Positions 28,159 to 39,558 of a stretch of 44,029 bases of DNA are shown one piece after another. The translations under genes and the position numbers were made by a program. Under the pieces are notes generated by a model. That model saw only the letters and a list, made by a program, of their open reading frames with translations, was not told the origin of the DNA and did not search any database. Position 1 is the stretch's first letter; each line of letters starts with the position of its first letter. The stretch is from the NCBI GenBank assembly GCA_030695415.1, contig JAUYQZ010000043.1:1-44029 (forward strand), read 5' to 3'. This DNA is from Hylemonella sp. (GTDB taxonomy: Bacteria > Pseudomonadota > Gammaproteobacteria > Burkholderiales > Burkholderiaceae_C).

Positions 28159-29377
28159 AGGGCCGCTGGCGCAACACCAGCGCCGGCAGGTCCAGCGACT
28201 TGATTCGCAGCGCGGCCTGGTCGGCCTCGGCCTGGCGCATGAAGGGGCCCACACGCACGCGCATCAGCGGTCCCTTGGGGCTTTCGAAGGTTTCGGCGCC
28301 CGCCTCCAGCCCCAGACCCTGCACCTGGGCCAAGGCCTTCTGCGCGTTGGCCTCCTGGGCGTAGGCGCCCACCTGGATCACCCACACATACCGCTGCGCT
28401 TGCGGCGCACTGGCGGCACGGGCCGGGCGCGGGGCCGTCGCCGGTACGGGCGGGGTGACCGCCGCGGTGGGACCCGCCGCGAGACGCGGTGCGGGGGCCG
28501 GCGGCACAGCGGGTTCCGGCCGGGCCGCTACCGCACTGCGGTCTGCGGCGTTGACCATGGCCGACTTGCCCGCTGCTGCGGGCCGGGCCGTCGAAGGTGT
28601 TTGTGGCGCGCTCGCGGCCTGGGCCACGCGGGGCGCCTCGGGCGCGGAAGCCGCCAGCACGGGCGCCGGCGCCGCTTGCGGCGCACTGGCCGCTGCAAGC
28701 GGACGGGGACTGCTGGCTTCGGTCGGCGCAGAAGCCACCGAGGCAGGCGCCGGGGCGGCGGCCAGCGCACGCACCTGGCCGGACTCGCCACCCGCCTGGG
28801 GCCGCTCCTCACGCGTCGCCAGTTGCGGCAAAGTACTGTCCATGCCCTGGAACCCGTTCAGCACGGCCAGCACCAGTGCCAGCACCGCCGCATTGCCCAG
28901 ACCCAGCAGCATCAGGCGGCGATTGTCCGGTGCCTGGCTGGCCAGCGTAGTGGCGGCGTCCCTGACCTCAGGCGAGGCAAGCAGCGCGGCCGATATCTTC
29001 TCGTTGCAATGCGTGTAGAACCAGGCGTTGGCATACAGGCCGGGGACCACGAAGGCCACCGTCAGCAGCAGCAGGAAGAGCAGCAGGGCGCTGGTGTCGG
29101 AATAGTTGAGCAGCAGCTTGCCCACGCCGAAGACCAGCAGCACCGTACCGAACAGGGCCGCCACATAGGCCAGGGCCCAGCCCCACATGCGGCGGTACAC
29201 CAGCCAGTTGAAGGTGGTCCAGTAGGCCGCCCAGTTCCAGCTGCTGCCCGCCTTGCCTTCGCCGTCGAAGCGCGCAAAGTGACGCAGGTAGAAGTCCTGC
29301 CCGCGCGGGCCGATGGTGGCGCGGTACAGATAGGCGGTATCGCCGGAAGCAAGCTTGTGGGAGGGTTCCTTGGCCAT
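28157..29377 (-). CDS. DUF2628-SPOR inner-membrane protein
   Basis: The start at ATG 29377 gives 406 residues. The N-terminal 165 residues match the DUF2628 pattern (FNWLVYRRMWGWALAY, hydrophobic segments, GLYANAWFYTHCNEKI). A further hydrophobic segment lies near 172-190. Residues about 195-325 are an Ala/Pro-rich linker, followed by a C-terminal SPOR domain (YVWVIQVGAYAQEANAQKALAQVQ...RVRVGPFMRQAEADQAA). SPOR domains bind septal peptidoglycan stripped of stem peptides, so the protein probably spans the inner membrane with the SPOR domain in the periplasm. The cellular role is unknown. Confidence 0.85.
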   Translation of the reverse strand: MAKEPSHKLASGDTAYLYRATIGPRGQDFYLRHFARFDGEGKAGSSWNWAAYWTTFNWLVYRRMWGWALAYVAALFGTVLLVFGVGKLLLNYSDTSALLLFLLLLTVAFVVPGLYANAWFYTHCNEKISAALLASPEVRDAATTLASQAPDNRRLMLLGLGNAAVLALVLAVLNGFQGMDSTLPQLATREERPQAGGESGQVRALAAAPAPASVASAPTEASSPRPLAAASAPQAAPAPVLAASAPEAPRVAQAASAPQTPSTARPAAAGKSAMVNAADRSAVAARPEPAVPPAPAPRLAAGPTAAVTPPVPATAPRPARAASAPQAQRYVWVIQVGAYAQEANAQKALAQVQGLGLEAGAETFESPKGPLMRVRVGPFMRQAEADQAALRIKSLDLPALVLRQRP

Positions 29378-29483
29378 CACTGATGTTCCAGGTATGTCCG
29401 GAGTCTAATTCACATTGACCGCCATGCCACGTCTGGCGTACCGTGGATGCTACAAATTTGCAACTGACCGGCGGCGCACGAGT

Positions 29484-31565
<2,082 letters not shown>

Positions 31566-31607
31566 GCGCGAATTGTGCCCGCCCGCGGCGCCCCTTTCAG
31601 GCTCTGC

Positions 31608-32576
31608 TTACTGCGGCTCGATCTTCGCGTCGCGGATCGCCTTGGTCCACTTCGCGGTTTCCCGCTGGCTGCGCTGCGCCAGGGCTTCGGGGGTGCCGGG
31701 CTCCGTGGCGAAGCCGATGGCCGCGAAGCGCTCCTGGATGTCCTTGCTCTGCGCCGCGGCGTTGATGGCCTGGTTGAGTTTGGCCACAACATCCGGCGGG
31801 GTGCCGGCAGGCGCGAAGACCGCGAAGTAGGCGATCAGTTCATAGTCCTTCAGGCCCAGCGCCTCGTTCACCGTGGGCAGTTCGGGAATGGCAGCCGAGC
31901 GCGTCATCGAGGTGACGGCCAGGCCACGGATCTTGCCTGCCTTCACCTGTGGCAGCGTCACCGCGAAGTCGGCGCTGAACATCATCACCTGGCCGCCGAT
32001 CAGGTCGGTCATCGCGGCCGGGCCGCTCTTGTAGGGCACGTTGGTCATCTGCACGCCGGCCATGCTGGACAGCATCTCCGACGACACCAGCTGCGAGGTG
32101 CTGGCGCTGGCGAAGGTCACGTGCCCAGGCTTGGCCTTGGCCAGGTCGACGAACTCGCGCAGGGTCCTGGCCGGCACGTCGTTGTTCACCGCCACGATCA
32201 GCGGCACCGAGCCCTGGTAACCCACCGGCACGAAGGCCGTGTCCTGGTCGTAGGGCAGCTTCTTCATCAGGCTCTTGAGCGCGGCGTTGGTGCTGTTGGT
32301 GCCGAACAGGATGGTGTAGCCGTCCGGCGCCGACTTGGCCACGGCGTCGGCACCCAGCATGCCGTTCACGCCGGCCTTGTTCTCGATCACGATGGGTTGG
32401 CCCAGGGTCTCGGACATCCTGGCCGCAAAGGCGCGGCCGATCTGGTCGGTGGCGCTGCCGGCGGCGAAGGGCACGATGCCCTTGATGGGCTTGTTCGGAT
32501 AGGGTTGCGCAGAGGCAGCCGTGGCACCGAGCACGAGGGTGCCCAGCAGGATCAGAAGGCGTGAAATGGCTGGCAT
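31608..32576 (-). CDS. Bug-family tripartite tricarboxylate transporter receptor
   Basis: This periplasmic binding protein of 322 residues starts at ATG 32576, with AAGGAG 6 nt upstream. The signal peptide is MPAISRLLILLGTLVLGATAASAQ. The mature N-terminus YPNKPIKGIVPFAAGSATDQIGRAFAARMSETLGQPIVIENKAG is diagnostic of the family. It is last in an operon with an AtuA-like protein and its small partner, which suggests an organic acid as ligand and shared catabolism. No TctA/TctB permease is in the window, as usual for orphan Bug proteins in Burkholderiales. Confidence 0.94.
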   Translation of the reverse strand: MPAISRLLILLGTLVLGATAASAQPYPNKPIKGIVPFAAGSATDQIGRAFAARMSETLGQPIVIENKAGVNGMLGADAVAKSAPDGYTILFGTNSTNAALKSLMKKLPYDQDTAFVPVGYQGSVPLIVAVNNDVPARTLREFVDLAKAKPGHVTFASASTSQLVSSEMLSSMAGVQMTNVPYKSGPAAMTDLIGGQVMMFSADFAVTLPQVKAGKIRGLAVTSMTRSAAIPELPTVNEALGLKDYELIAYFAVFAPAGTPPDVVAKLNQAINAAAQSKDIQERFAAIGFATEPGTPEALAQRSQRETAKWTKAIRDAKIEPQ

Positions 32577-32608
32577 GAAAGTCTCCTTGCTTTGATAAGT
32601 CATCAGTT

Positions 32609-32926
32609 TCAGGTCCGGTCCGGCTCCAGTGGGAGGTCGAGGATGGCACCGCTCAGGCTCTTGCCATGGGCATCCAGTGCCAGCGAGCGCGTCACACCGC
32701 CACCGAGCGCATCATGCATGACGAAATGCACCGCGCCCAACTGCGGCAGCGCATAACGATCCACTGCCCCGTGCACGCTGTCGCTGTACCAGGCACGCAC
32801 GCGCTCGGCGCTCAGGGCGCGCTCCAGCACCGGGTAGTCGGCCGGATCGAGCGCGATGACGCTCAGCGTGGCGCGGTTGCCCTTGTCGCCGGAGCGGGCG
32901 TAAGCGATGTCACCAATCTTCGTCAT
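32609..32926 (-). CDS. Small AtuA-C-like protein
   Basis: The 105-residue protein begins MTKIGDIAYARSGDKGNRATLSVIAL, a signature of the small C-terminal module found in or beside AtuA-like proteins, and ends with VHFVMHDALGGGVTRSLALDAHGKSLSGAILDLPL. A longer frame upstream has no support. Its ATG is 1 nt after the stop of the AtuA-like gene, so the two are surely co-translated and probably form one functional unit. Its biochemical role is not established. Confidence 0.85.
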   Translation of the reverse strand: MTKIGDIAYARSGDKGNRATLSVIALDPADYPVLERALSAERVRAWYSDSVHGAVDRYALPQLGAVHFVMHDALGGGVTRSLALDAHGKSLSGAILDLPLEPDRT

Positions 32927-32927
32927 G

Positions 32928-34274
32928 TCAGAGCTCCAGCACCTGGCAGGAGGCTGCCACCGCACTGCGCGGCATCAGGGCCGAGGCCGCTGCCACCACC
33001 TCGCGCACCGATTGCGTCACCCCGCCGCCGCCGGCCGGGCCGTTGAGATAGAGCGCCTCCACCTCCTGCCCGACCCGTTCGGCCTGCGCGCGCGTCGCGG
33101 CACGCACGGCCAGGCGCACGCGCACCTCGTAGGGCTCGCGGTCGGCTCCCAGGCCGGGGCCATGCATGGCGTTGACGCCGATCAACTCAGCCCGTTGCTC
33201 CAGCCCGCCCAGGCCGATGTGCTGCAGGCGATGCTTCAGCACCGACAGGGCCAGCTCGCCGCGCGCCCGTGCGCCGGGACCGGCGTAGGAGATCTGCCCC
33301 TCGCCGATGAATCCATCGCGGTAGCCCAGCGTCACCTTCAACTGCTCGGGCCGGGCGCTGCCGCCCGCGCCCCGCACCCGCACGCGATCGGCGCCCACCT
33401 CCTGCAGCTGCACGCGCGAGAAATCGGCCACCACATCGGGCTGCAGGTAGCACTGCGGGTCTTCCAGTTCGTAGAGCAGCTGGGCGGTGCAGGTGAGGCG
33501 GTCCACGCGCCCGCCGGTGCCGGCCAGCTTGGTGATGACGGCCTGGCCATCGGCCTGCACCTCGGCCAGCGGAAAGCCCAGGTCTTCCAGGCGCGGGATG
33601 TCGATGCGGCCGGGGTCAGCGATGTAGCCACCGCTGACCTGCGCCGCGCACTCCAGCAGGTGGCCGATCACGATGCCCTGCCCGAGCAAGGGCCAGTCGT
33701 CGGCGCGCCAGCCAAAGTGATGCATGAGCGGCGCGAGGAACAGGGCCGGGTCGGCCACGCGGCCGGTGATCACCACCTCCGCACCCGACTGCAGCGCCGG
33801 CAGCAGCGCGTCCGCACCCAGATAGGCATTGGCCGAGATCAGGCCGCCGTCCAGACTGCGCACCGTCTGCTCCGAATCCAGCAGGGGCACATCATTCGCC
33901 TGCATCCAGGTCAGCACGTCGTCGCCCTGCACCACCGCCACGCGCAAGCGCGGCAGTCCCAGTTCACGCGCCACCTGCAGCACGGCGTGGCCCGCGGCCA
34001 GCGGGTTCGCCGCCCCCATATTGGTGACGATGCGCGTTCCCTGGCGCACGCAGGGCAGCAGCACGGCGCGCATGCGCTCCTCCAGCAGCGGGTCGTAACC
34101 GCGCTGCGGGTCCTGGCTGCGCCGCAGCTGGGCCAGTGCAATGGTGCGTTCGGCCAGGCATTCGAACACCAGCACGTCGAGTTCGCCACGCTCGGCCAGG
34201 TCCCGGGCGGGATCGATGCGGTCGCCCGAATAGCCGGCGCCCGATCCGATGCGGAAGGCTTTCATGCGGGACAT
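32928..34274 (-). CDS. AtuA-like protein (DUF1446 family)
   Basis: The 448-residue protein belongs to the family named from Pseudomonas AtuA of acyclic terpene utilisation. Recognisable blocks are [38 protein letters not shown] (8-45), [16 protein letters not shown] (79-94) and [25 protein letters not shown] 34274 is used; a start at 34265 is also possible. AtuA function is poorly defined. The carboxylase and citronellyl-CoA genes of the true atu cluster are absent, so a terpene role should not be assumed. It leads an operon with the AtuA-C-like gene and a Bug receptor. Confidence 0.88.
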   Translation of the reverse strand: MSRMKAFRIGSGAGYSGDRIDPARDLAERGELDVLVFECLAERTIALAQLRRSQDPQRGYDPLLEERMRAVLLPCVRQGTRIVTNMGAANPLAAGHAVLQVARELGLPRLRVAVVQGDDVLTWMQANDVPLLDSEQTVRSLDGGLISANAYLGADALLPALQSGAEVVITGRVADPALFLAPLMHHFGWRADDWPLLGQGIVIGHLLECAAQVSGGYIADPGRIDIPRLEDLGFPLAEVQADGQAVITKLAGTGGRVDRLTCTAQLLYELEDPQCYLQPDVVADFSRVQLQEVGADRVRVRGAGGSARPEQLKVTLGYRDGFIGEGQISYAGPGARARGELALSVLKHRLQHIGLGGLEQRAELIGVNAMHGPGLGADREPYEVRVRLAVRAATRAQAERVGQEVEALYLNGPAGGGGVTQSVREVVAAASALMPRSAVAASCQVLEL

Positions 34275-34374
34275 TATTTCATCCGCCTCCGTGAGAACGC
34301 CACGGGATAACCCGGCCGTGCGAAAATCACCGCCTTCTTTTCACTTGGCACGGGTCTGTCCAGCCCTCAAGCAC

Positions 34375-35454
34375 ATGACACAAGCCCCCGGCGCCGCGCG
34401 CGCCCACACCCTCAGCGATTTCGACTTCGAACTCCCGCCCGAACTCATCGCCCAGCACCCGGCAGTTGAACGCAGCGCCTCGCGCCTGCTCGACGGCCGC
34501 GCCGCCACCCCGGTGAACCGCATCTTTCGAGAACTCCCAGGGCTCTTGCAGCCCGGCGACCTGCTGGTCTTCAACGACACCAAGGTGGTCAAGGCCCGTT
34601 TATTTGGGGAGAAGCCTACCGGCGGCAAGCTGGAGCTGCTGATCGAGCGCGTGCTGACCGGCCATGAGGTGGTGGCCCACATGAAGGTCAGCAAACGCCC
34701 AGCCGTGGGCACCGTGCTGCAGATGACCGGGGGCTACACCGCCGAACTGCTGGGCCGCTGGCCCGATGAAGAAGGACAACTGTTCCGCCTGCGCTTCAGC
34801 GACGAGCCGCACGCGCTGATGGAACAGCACGGCCACGTGCCCCTGCCGCCGTATATTGAACGTCACCCCGACCAGGGTGACGAGAACGACCACGGCGACA
34901 GCGCCGAGGACGTGGCGCGTTACCAGACCGTCTTCGCCGCCAAACCCGGCGCCGCCGCCGCGCCCACTGCCGCTCTGCATTTCGATCAAGGCGTGCTGAC
35001 CGCACTGGAGGCGCGCGGCGTGCAGCGCGCCAGCGTCACCCTGCATGTGGGCGCCGGCACCTTCTCACCCGTGAAGACCGAGAACATCGCCGAGCACCGC
35101 ATGCACAGCGAGTGGTACGAGGTGCCCGCCGCCACGCAGCAGGCGATTGCGGAAACGAAAGCCCGGGGCGGGCGCATCGTGGCCGTGGGCACCACCACCA
35201 TCCGCACCCTCGAATCCTGGGCGAAAACCGGCCTGGCCAGCGGTGACACCGAAATCTTCATCACCCCGGGCTTCGAGTTCAAGGTGGTGGACCTGCTGAT
35301 CACCAACTTCCATCTGCCCAAGTCCACGCTGATGATGCTGGTGAGCGCCTTTGCGGGCTACGAGCACATCATGGGCTTGTACCGGCATGCGATAAATGAG
35401 CGTTACCGCTTCTTCAGTTATGGGGATGCGATGCTGCTGGAGCGATCGCGGTAG
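34375..35454 (+). CDS. queA: tRNA preQ1(34) S-adenosylmethionine ribosyltransferase-isomerase
   Basis: QueA adds the cyclopentene precursor ring from S-adenosylmethionine to preQ1 in tRNA, the step before queuosine. ATG 34375 gives 359 residues with the family blocks [16 protein letters not shown] near 14, [18 protein letters not shown] near 60, [10 protein letters not shown] near 155, [27 protein letters not shown] near 223 and the C-terminal [20 protein letters not shown]...[16 protein letters not shown]. The polar stretch [20 protein letters not shown] near 164 is slightly long. A decayed second copy of its 3' end lies about 600 bp downstream. Confidence 0.97.
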   Translation: MTQAPGAARAHTLSDFDFELPPELIAQHPAVERSASRLLDGRAATPVNRIFRELPGLLQPGDLLVFNDTKVVKARLFGEKPTGGKLELLIERVLTGHEVVAHMKVSKRPAVGTVLQMTGGYTAELLGRWPDEEGQLFRLRFSDEPHALMEQHGHVPLPPYIERHPDQGDENDHGDSAEDVARYQTVFAAKPGAAAAPTAALHFDQGVLTALEARGVQRASVTLHVGAGTFSPVKTENIAEHRMHSEWYEVPAATQQAIAETKARGGRIVAVGTTTIRTLESWAKTGLASGDTEIFITPGFEFKVVDLLITNFHLPKSTLMMLVSAFAGYEHIMGLYRHAINERYRFFSYGDAMLLERSR

Positions 35455-35497
35455 GCGCCCGTAGAATACGAGGGACCGCTTGCATGGATAAACCGCC

Positions 35498-35986
35498 GTG
35501 TTGAACACCGACTTCCGCCCCTCCCAACTCCCCGAGTTCACCCCGCCGTCGGCGCCGCACACCAAGCTCAGAAAAGCTGCGGCCGGGTACGCCCTGGTCG
35601 CGCTCTCAGGGAGCGTGGGGCTGGTCTTCGTGCTGCTGGCCAGCTACCTGACCCGCCTCGCGCTGGCACCGGCCATCGCCATCGGCGTGCTGCTGGCCAT
35701 GCACCTGGGCACGGTGCTCGTGGCGCGGCTGCAGCAAGGCGAGTGGCTGGGGCTGACCGGGCTCCTGATTACTGTACTGGCCGCCCTGGCTGCCACGGCG
35801 GCAGCCGGCCGGGCGGACCCGAGTGAGCACTTGGCGCCGGCAGGCGGTTACGTTCCCTTGCCCGCCACGGAAAGCTGGACGGCGCAAAGCGCCCACGCCA
35901 TGGCCGACTCCGCAGGCCCCATCGTGGTGATCATCGGCGCCCTCATCAGCAGCTGGTTTGCGGTGCATAACGCCAGGCCGCGATAG
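35498..35986 (+). CDS. Small inner-membrane protein of unknown function
   Basis: The 162-residue protein begins at GTG 35498 (a TTG follows directly). Hydrophobic segments lie at about residues 28-50, 53-72, 82-100 and 135-156. The N-terminal 25 residues are polar and Pro-rich (RPSQLPEFTPPSAPHTKLRK). I recognise no domain or motif. It is flanked by queA and a degenerate copy of the queA 3' end, so it may have arrived with that duplication. Weak ribosome site; expression is uncertain. Confidence 0.6.
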   Translation: MLNTDFRPSQLPEFTPPSAPHTKLRKAAAGYALVALSGSVGLVFVLLASYLTRLALAPAIAIGVLLAMHLGTVLVARLQQGEWLGLTGLLITVLAALAATAAAGRADPSEHLAPAGGYVPLPATESWTAQSAHAMADSAGPIVVIIGALISSWFAVHNARPR

Positions 35987-36032
35987 TCTGCGTAGGTATC
36001 CCCGGACCCGGCAGCCAGTCATCTTTCTGGCT

Positions 36033-36247
36033 GGCGCCGACGCCGATATCCTCTTCACCCCAAGGTTCGAATTCAAGGTGGCCGACCTGCTGGTCACCAA
36101 ATCCACTTGGCCAAGTCCACCCTCATGATGCTGGTGAGCGCCTTCGCGGGCTACGGGCACATCCTGGGGCTGTACCAGCATGCGATCAGCCAGCACTACC
36201 GCTTCTTCAGCTATGGGGATGCGATGTTATTGGAACGGGCTCGATAA
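36033..36247 (+). pseudogene. Decayed duplicate of the queA 3' end
   Basis: The DNA aligns to the last 70 codons of queA at about 80 percent identity by hand. Translation of the second part gives [41 protein letters not shown] and a TAA, against [32 protein letters not shown] in the intact gene. A 1-nt deletion near 36097-36104 breaks the frame within the copy of [10 protein letters not shown]. No start or upstream queA sequence exists. Many differences are silent, so the copy either is old or came from another strain's queA. Confidence 0.9.
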
Positions 36248-36248
36248 G

Positions 36249-39200
36249 CTACCTGCCGGTCGGCTCGCGTGCCTCGCCTTCCCCCGAAAACTTACTCCAA
36301 GCCGAATCGGGCTGCCAGTTCTTGACCCAGGCCAACATCTGCTCTGCCGGCATGGGGCGGGCGATGCCGTAACCCTGGGCCAGCTCGCAACCCAGGTGCA
36401 AGAGCGCGGTGCCATGTGCCACGGTTTCCACGCCTTCCGCGATGACTTCGCGTTTGAAGGCCGATGCCAGCCCGATCACCCCTTGCAAAATGGCCAGGTC
36501 ATCCGGATCTTCAAGCATGTCGCGCACAAAACTCTGGTCGATCTTGAGTTGTGCAACCTTCAAGCGCCTGAGGTAGGTCAGCGATGAATATCCCGTTCCA
36601 AAATCATCCAGAGCAAACGCAACCCCGATCTGGGCGCATTCTTCAACGACTCGGGAGACTTGCGCGATGTCGTCCAGCGCGCTGGTCTCCAGAACCTCGA
36701 GGTCCATCTTTCCCCGGGGAACCTCAGGATGCTGAGACAGGATGGTGCGTAACCGGCCGACAAAATCCGTTTGCTGCAACTGGCGGGCCCCCACGTTGAC
36801 ACTTACCGGGAGATCCAGCCCGGCTGCATGCCAGCGTTCGATCTGGGTCAGAGCCGTATCCATCACCCATTCGCCCACAGCGATGGCCAAGGGATCGTTC
36901 TCGATTTCTGACAGAAATGTGGCTGGCGCAAGCAAGCCTTTTTCCGGATGCTGCCAGCGAATCAAGGCCTCTGCGCCTATGACCTCGCCCGTGCGCATAT
37001 TGACCTTGGGCTGGTAGTACAAGACGAATTCGCGCCGTTCAAGCGCCTGACGAATGTCTTCCAGGCTTTTGTGATGGACGCGCACGTAGCTGTCGTGATC
37101 CGAGTCAAAGATCCGGTAGCGGTTCCTTCCCATCAACTTGGCCTGGTACATGGCCTGATCGGCCTGGCGCAAAAGTTGATCAGGATCGATGTCCGCCTGG
37201 GGATAGAAAGTCACACCCATGCTGGCCGAGCCTTGCAGCACCAGGTCGCCGACACGGGCCTCTGCGGCAGCTGCCAACAGAATGCGGTCGAGCATGGGCC
37301 AGCAACTTTCCGGGCTGTCCAGGTCGATAAACACCGCCACAAATTCGTCACCTCCGATACGCGCCAGCGTATCGCCCTCACGCAAGCAACCCTTGATGGC
37401 GTGAGCCTGGGCAATCAGGAATCGGTCCCCGACGTCATGTCCATAAGAATCGTTCACACTTTTGAACGCATCCAGGTCTATGTAGGCGACCGCCAACATC
37501 TTTTCCCGCCGTCGCACCTGCCCCATCGCCTGGTTCAGTCGATCCCGCAAAAGCAAGCGATTGGGCAGTTGAGTCAGTGGGTCAAACTTGGCCATCTGCT
37601 CAAGCTGGCTTTGATACCTTCTGATGGCCGTGACGTCCCAGTTGGTTCCCACGACCCGTTCGGCCACACCATCCGGATTTCGCAGGACGCGCCCGTGCGC
37701 TTCGATGTAGCGAATCTCTCCATCCGGCCAAAGGATGCGAAAGGTGACACCATACTCACCGACGCCAGCCACCGCATTTTGAAAGCTCGCCTTCACTGCC
37801 TCCAGGTCTTGGGGATGGATGACCTGAGCCCACGCTTCAAAGGTCCCGGCGAAGTTCTCGCGTTGAATCTTGTAGAGCGAAAAACAATTCTCATCCCAGG
37901 TCAGCTTGCCGGTCGGCAGGTCCACCTCCCAGATGGCGACTCGCCCCGAATCGGTAGCGATCAGCCGACGCTCTTCACTGCGCCGCAGCATGTCATCAGC
38001 GGCCTTTCGGCTGCTGATGTCCTGGAAGGTACCGTAGATCCTGACTGCCTTGCCGCTGTGCATTTCGGCAAAACCCTGCGTTCGTACCCATTTGTGCTGG
38101 CCGTCCGCAGCAATGATGGGCAACTCCAGATCGTAGGACGTGCCGCTGTCGATCGCGGCCTGTACTGCGGCGGAAATGGTGGGACGCGCTTCGGGCGCGA
38201 AAATGTTGATGCCCTCCTCCAGCGCCGGCTCTATGGACGGCTCGATCCCAGCAATGCGAAACGTTTCCTGGGTCCAGCTCAGCTTCATGGACTGCAGATC
38301 GACTTCCCACCCGCCGACCTTGGCGATTGCACCGGTGTGCTCCAGCATTTCACTGCTGCGCTTGAGATCCGCATAGGACCGTTCCAGCGCGAGGCGTGCG
38401 TTCACGCTTTCCGTGATGTCCCTGGTCACACCGACAAAATGGGTCAGGCCTTTTTGCTGGTCCAGCACGGGGGTGATCGTCAAGGCATTCCAGAAAGGGC
38501 TGCCATCCTTGCGGTAGTTCAGGATTTCGCCATGGAAACCCTGGCGCTGCCGCAATGCCGCGCGTATCGATTGAATCGTCTCGGGGTCGGTGTCGGGCCC
38601 TTGCAGAAATCTGCAATTGCGCCCCAGTACTTCTGCTTCGCTGTAACCCGTGATCTCCACAAACGCGGCGTTCGTCGCGACAATCAGGTAGTCGGATGTG
38701 GTGAGGATGACGCCCTGGGAGATGGCCTGGAGCGCCGCCGCATTAGAGCGTTGTGTTGACTGCGCCTGCTTGAGCTCGGTCATGTCGGTGATCGCGACGC
38801 GCGTCGTCAGTGCACCGAGTTCATCTTTGACATTGACAGCGCCCAGCACGCACGAAAGCCGGGATCCGTCACTGCGCACGAGACGAAGCTCCACGCTCAT
38901 CGCTTGCTGGCCTGCCCCTAATCTTTTGCGCAGCAGATACCACGCATCCTGATCCTCTTTGGCAATCAAGTGAGTCCATGGCTTCTGTATCACCCCCCCG
39001 CGCGATACGCCCAGTAAACCGGCCGCAGTCAAGTTGCACGCCAGAATCAAACCCGCGTCACTGACCGTGATGTAGCCAATCGGGGCCTGTTCAAAAAGAT
39101 CGAGGTAGCGGCCCTGGGCGGCCCCCAGAGCCGACTGGGACTGACGCAACTCTTCGTTTTGCATCTCCAGTTCGATCTGGTGCACCTGCAGTTCGTGCAA

Positions 39201-39299
39201 CATGGCGCGGGCGGCCTCTGGCGTCAGATCCCGGTCCATGACCGGTGCCTTGCGCTCCCACTGGGCTTGTGCCCGTTGGCGCAGCAGGGGATCGCTCAT
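36249..39299 (-). CDS. PAS-LOV-PAS-PAS-GGDEF-EAL protein, putative blue-light c-di-GMP switch
   Basis: The 1016-residue cytosolic protein has an N-terminal coiled region (1-60), PAS (about 60-175), a LOV-like PAS (about 185-300), two more PAS domains (about 320-435 and 445-560), GGDEF (570-735) and EAL (745-995). The LOV domain has GRNCRFLQ at 226-233, with C229 as the flavin-adduct Cys, plus N261 and N271 in NYRKDGSPFWN. Thr292 stands where LOV domains usually have the signalling Gln (FVGVTRD). The GGDEF site (649-653) is intact, with a product-inhibition RxxD at 640-643. The EAL site is also intact (EAL 777-779, DDFGTGYSS 898-906, EGVET 955-959). It could make and break c-di-GMP, with light as the likely input. 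Confidence 0.9.
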   Translation of the reverse strand: MSDPLLRQRAQAQWERKAPVMDRDLTPEAARAMLHELQVHQIELEMQNEELRQSQSALGAAQGRYLDLFEQAPIGYITVSDAGLILACNLTAAGLLGVSRGGVIQKPWTHLIAKEDQDAWYLLRKRLGAGQQAMSVELRLVRSDGSRLSCVLGAVNVKDELGALTTRVAITDMTELKQAQSTQRSNAAALQAISQGVILTTSDYLIVATNAAFVEITGYSEAEVLGRNCRFLQGPDTDPETIQSIRAALRQRQGFHGEILNYRKDGSPFWNALTITPVLDQQKGLTHFVGVTRDITESVNARLALERSYADLKRSSEMLEHTGAIAKVGGWEVDLQSMKLSWTQETFRIAGIEPSIEPALEEGINIFAPEARPTISAAVQAAIDSGTSYDLELPIIAADGQHKWVRTQGFAEMHSGKAVRIYGTFQDISSRKAADDMLRRSEERRLIATDSGRVAIWEVDLPTGKLTWDENCFSLYKIQRENFAGTFEAWAQVIHPQDLEAVKASFQNAVAGVGEYGVTFRILWPDGEIRYIEAHGRVLRNPDGVAERVVGTNWDVTAIRRYQSQLEQMAKFDPLTQLPNRLLLRDRLNQAMGQVRRREKMLAVAYIDLDAFKSVNDSYGHDVGDRFLIAQAHAIKGCLREGDTLARIGGDEFVAVFIDLDSPESCWPMLDRILLAAAAEARVGDLVLQGSASMGVTFYPQADIDPDQLLRQADQAMYQAKLMGRNRYRIFDSDHDSYVRVHHKSLEDIRQALERREFVLYYQPKVNMRTGEVIGAEALIRWQHPEKGLLAPATFLSEIENDPLAIAVGEWVMDTALTQIERWHAAGLDLPVSVNVGARQLQQTDFVGRLRTILSQHPEVPRGKMDLEVLETSALDDIAQVSRVVEECAQIGVAFALDDFGTGYSSLTYLRRLKVAQLKIDQSFVRDMLEDPDDLAILQGVIGLASAFKREVIAEGVETVAHGTALLHLGCELAQGYGIARPMPAEQMLAWVKNWQPDSAWSKFSGEGEAREPTGR

Positions 39300-39517
39300 G
39301 ACGCCAAGGTCCTTGCGCCGCCTACACCCTGCGTACCGTCGTTACCGGCGCCGGTGCGCGAGAGCTCCAAGCCAGCGACGGGAAAGGTAAGGGGCTCTGG
39401 CGCGACCGATGTCGCGGGTGGATTGAGCACTCGCTCTACAACGATAGCGTTGCCTTCCTGCTGACTTGCCATGACGGGTCTCAGTTGTTTCCGAATGCCG
39501 GTGCCCAGCCCATGCAT
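39296..39517 (-). CDS. Possible small ORF overlapping the start of the GGDEF-EAL gene
   Basis: A 73-codon frame (58 codons from an internal ATG at 39472) ends in a TGA that overlaps the next gene's ATG as ATGA, the usual sign of translational coupling. The predicted peptide is of low complexity with no recognised domain, and neither start has a good ribosome site. It may be a truncated remnant of a larger upstream partner or chance. Confidence 0.25.
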   Translation of the reverse strand: MHGLGTGIRKQLRPVMASQQEGNAIVVERVLNPPATSVAPEPLTFPVAGLELSRTGAGNDGTQGVGGARTLAS

Positions 39518-39558
39518 TTTTCAGCGGGCTAGATTGATTTCTTATACCCGACCAAGCC

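Noticed and set aside
27916..28254. Overlapping frames on both strands across the 144-bp palindrome
   Set aside because: The palindrome lacks stop codons by chance; the frames have no start context or domain and collide with the real genes.
34275..34374. Possible preQ1 riboswitch before queA
   Set aside because: Only a short CCGTG/CACGG stem is present. There is no pseudoknot-forming tail, and the gene makes a late enzyme not usually under this riboswitch.
36948..38759. 603-codon plus-strand frame opposite the GGDEF-EAL gene
   Set aside because: The opposite strand carries clear PAS, GGDEF and EAL motifs; this frame has none.
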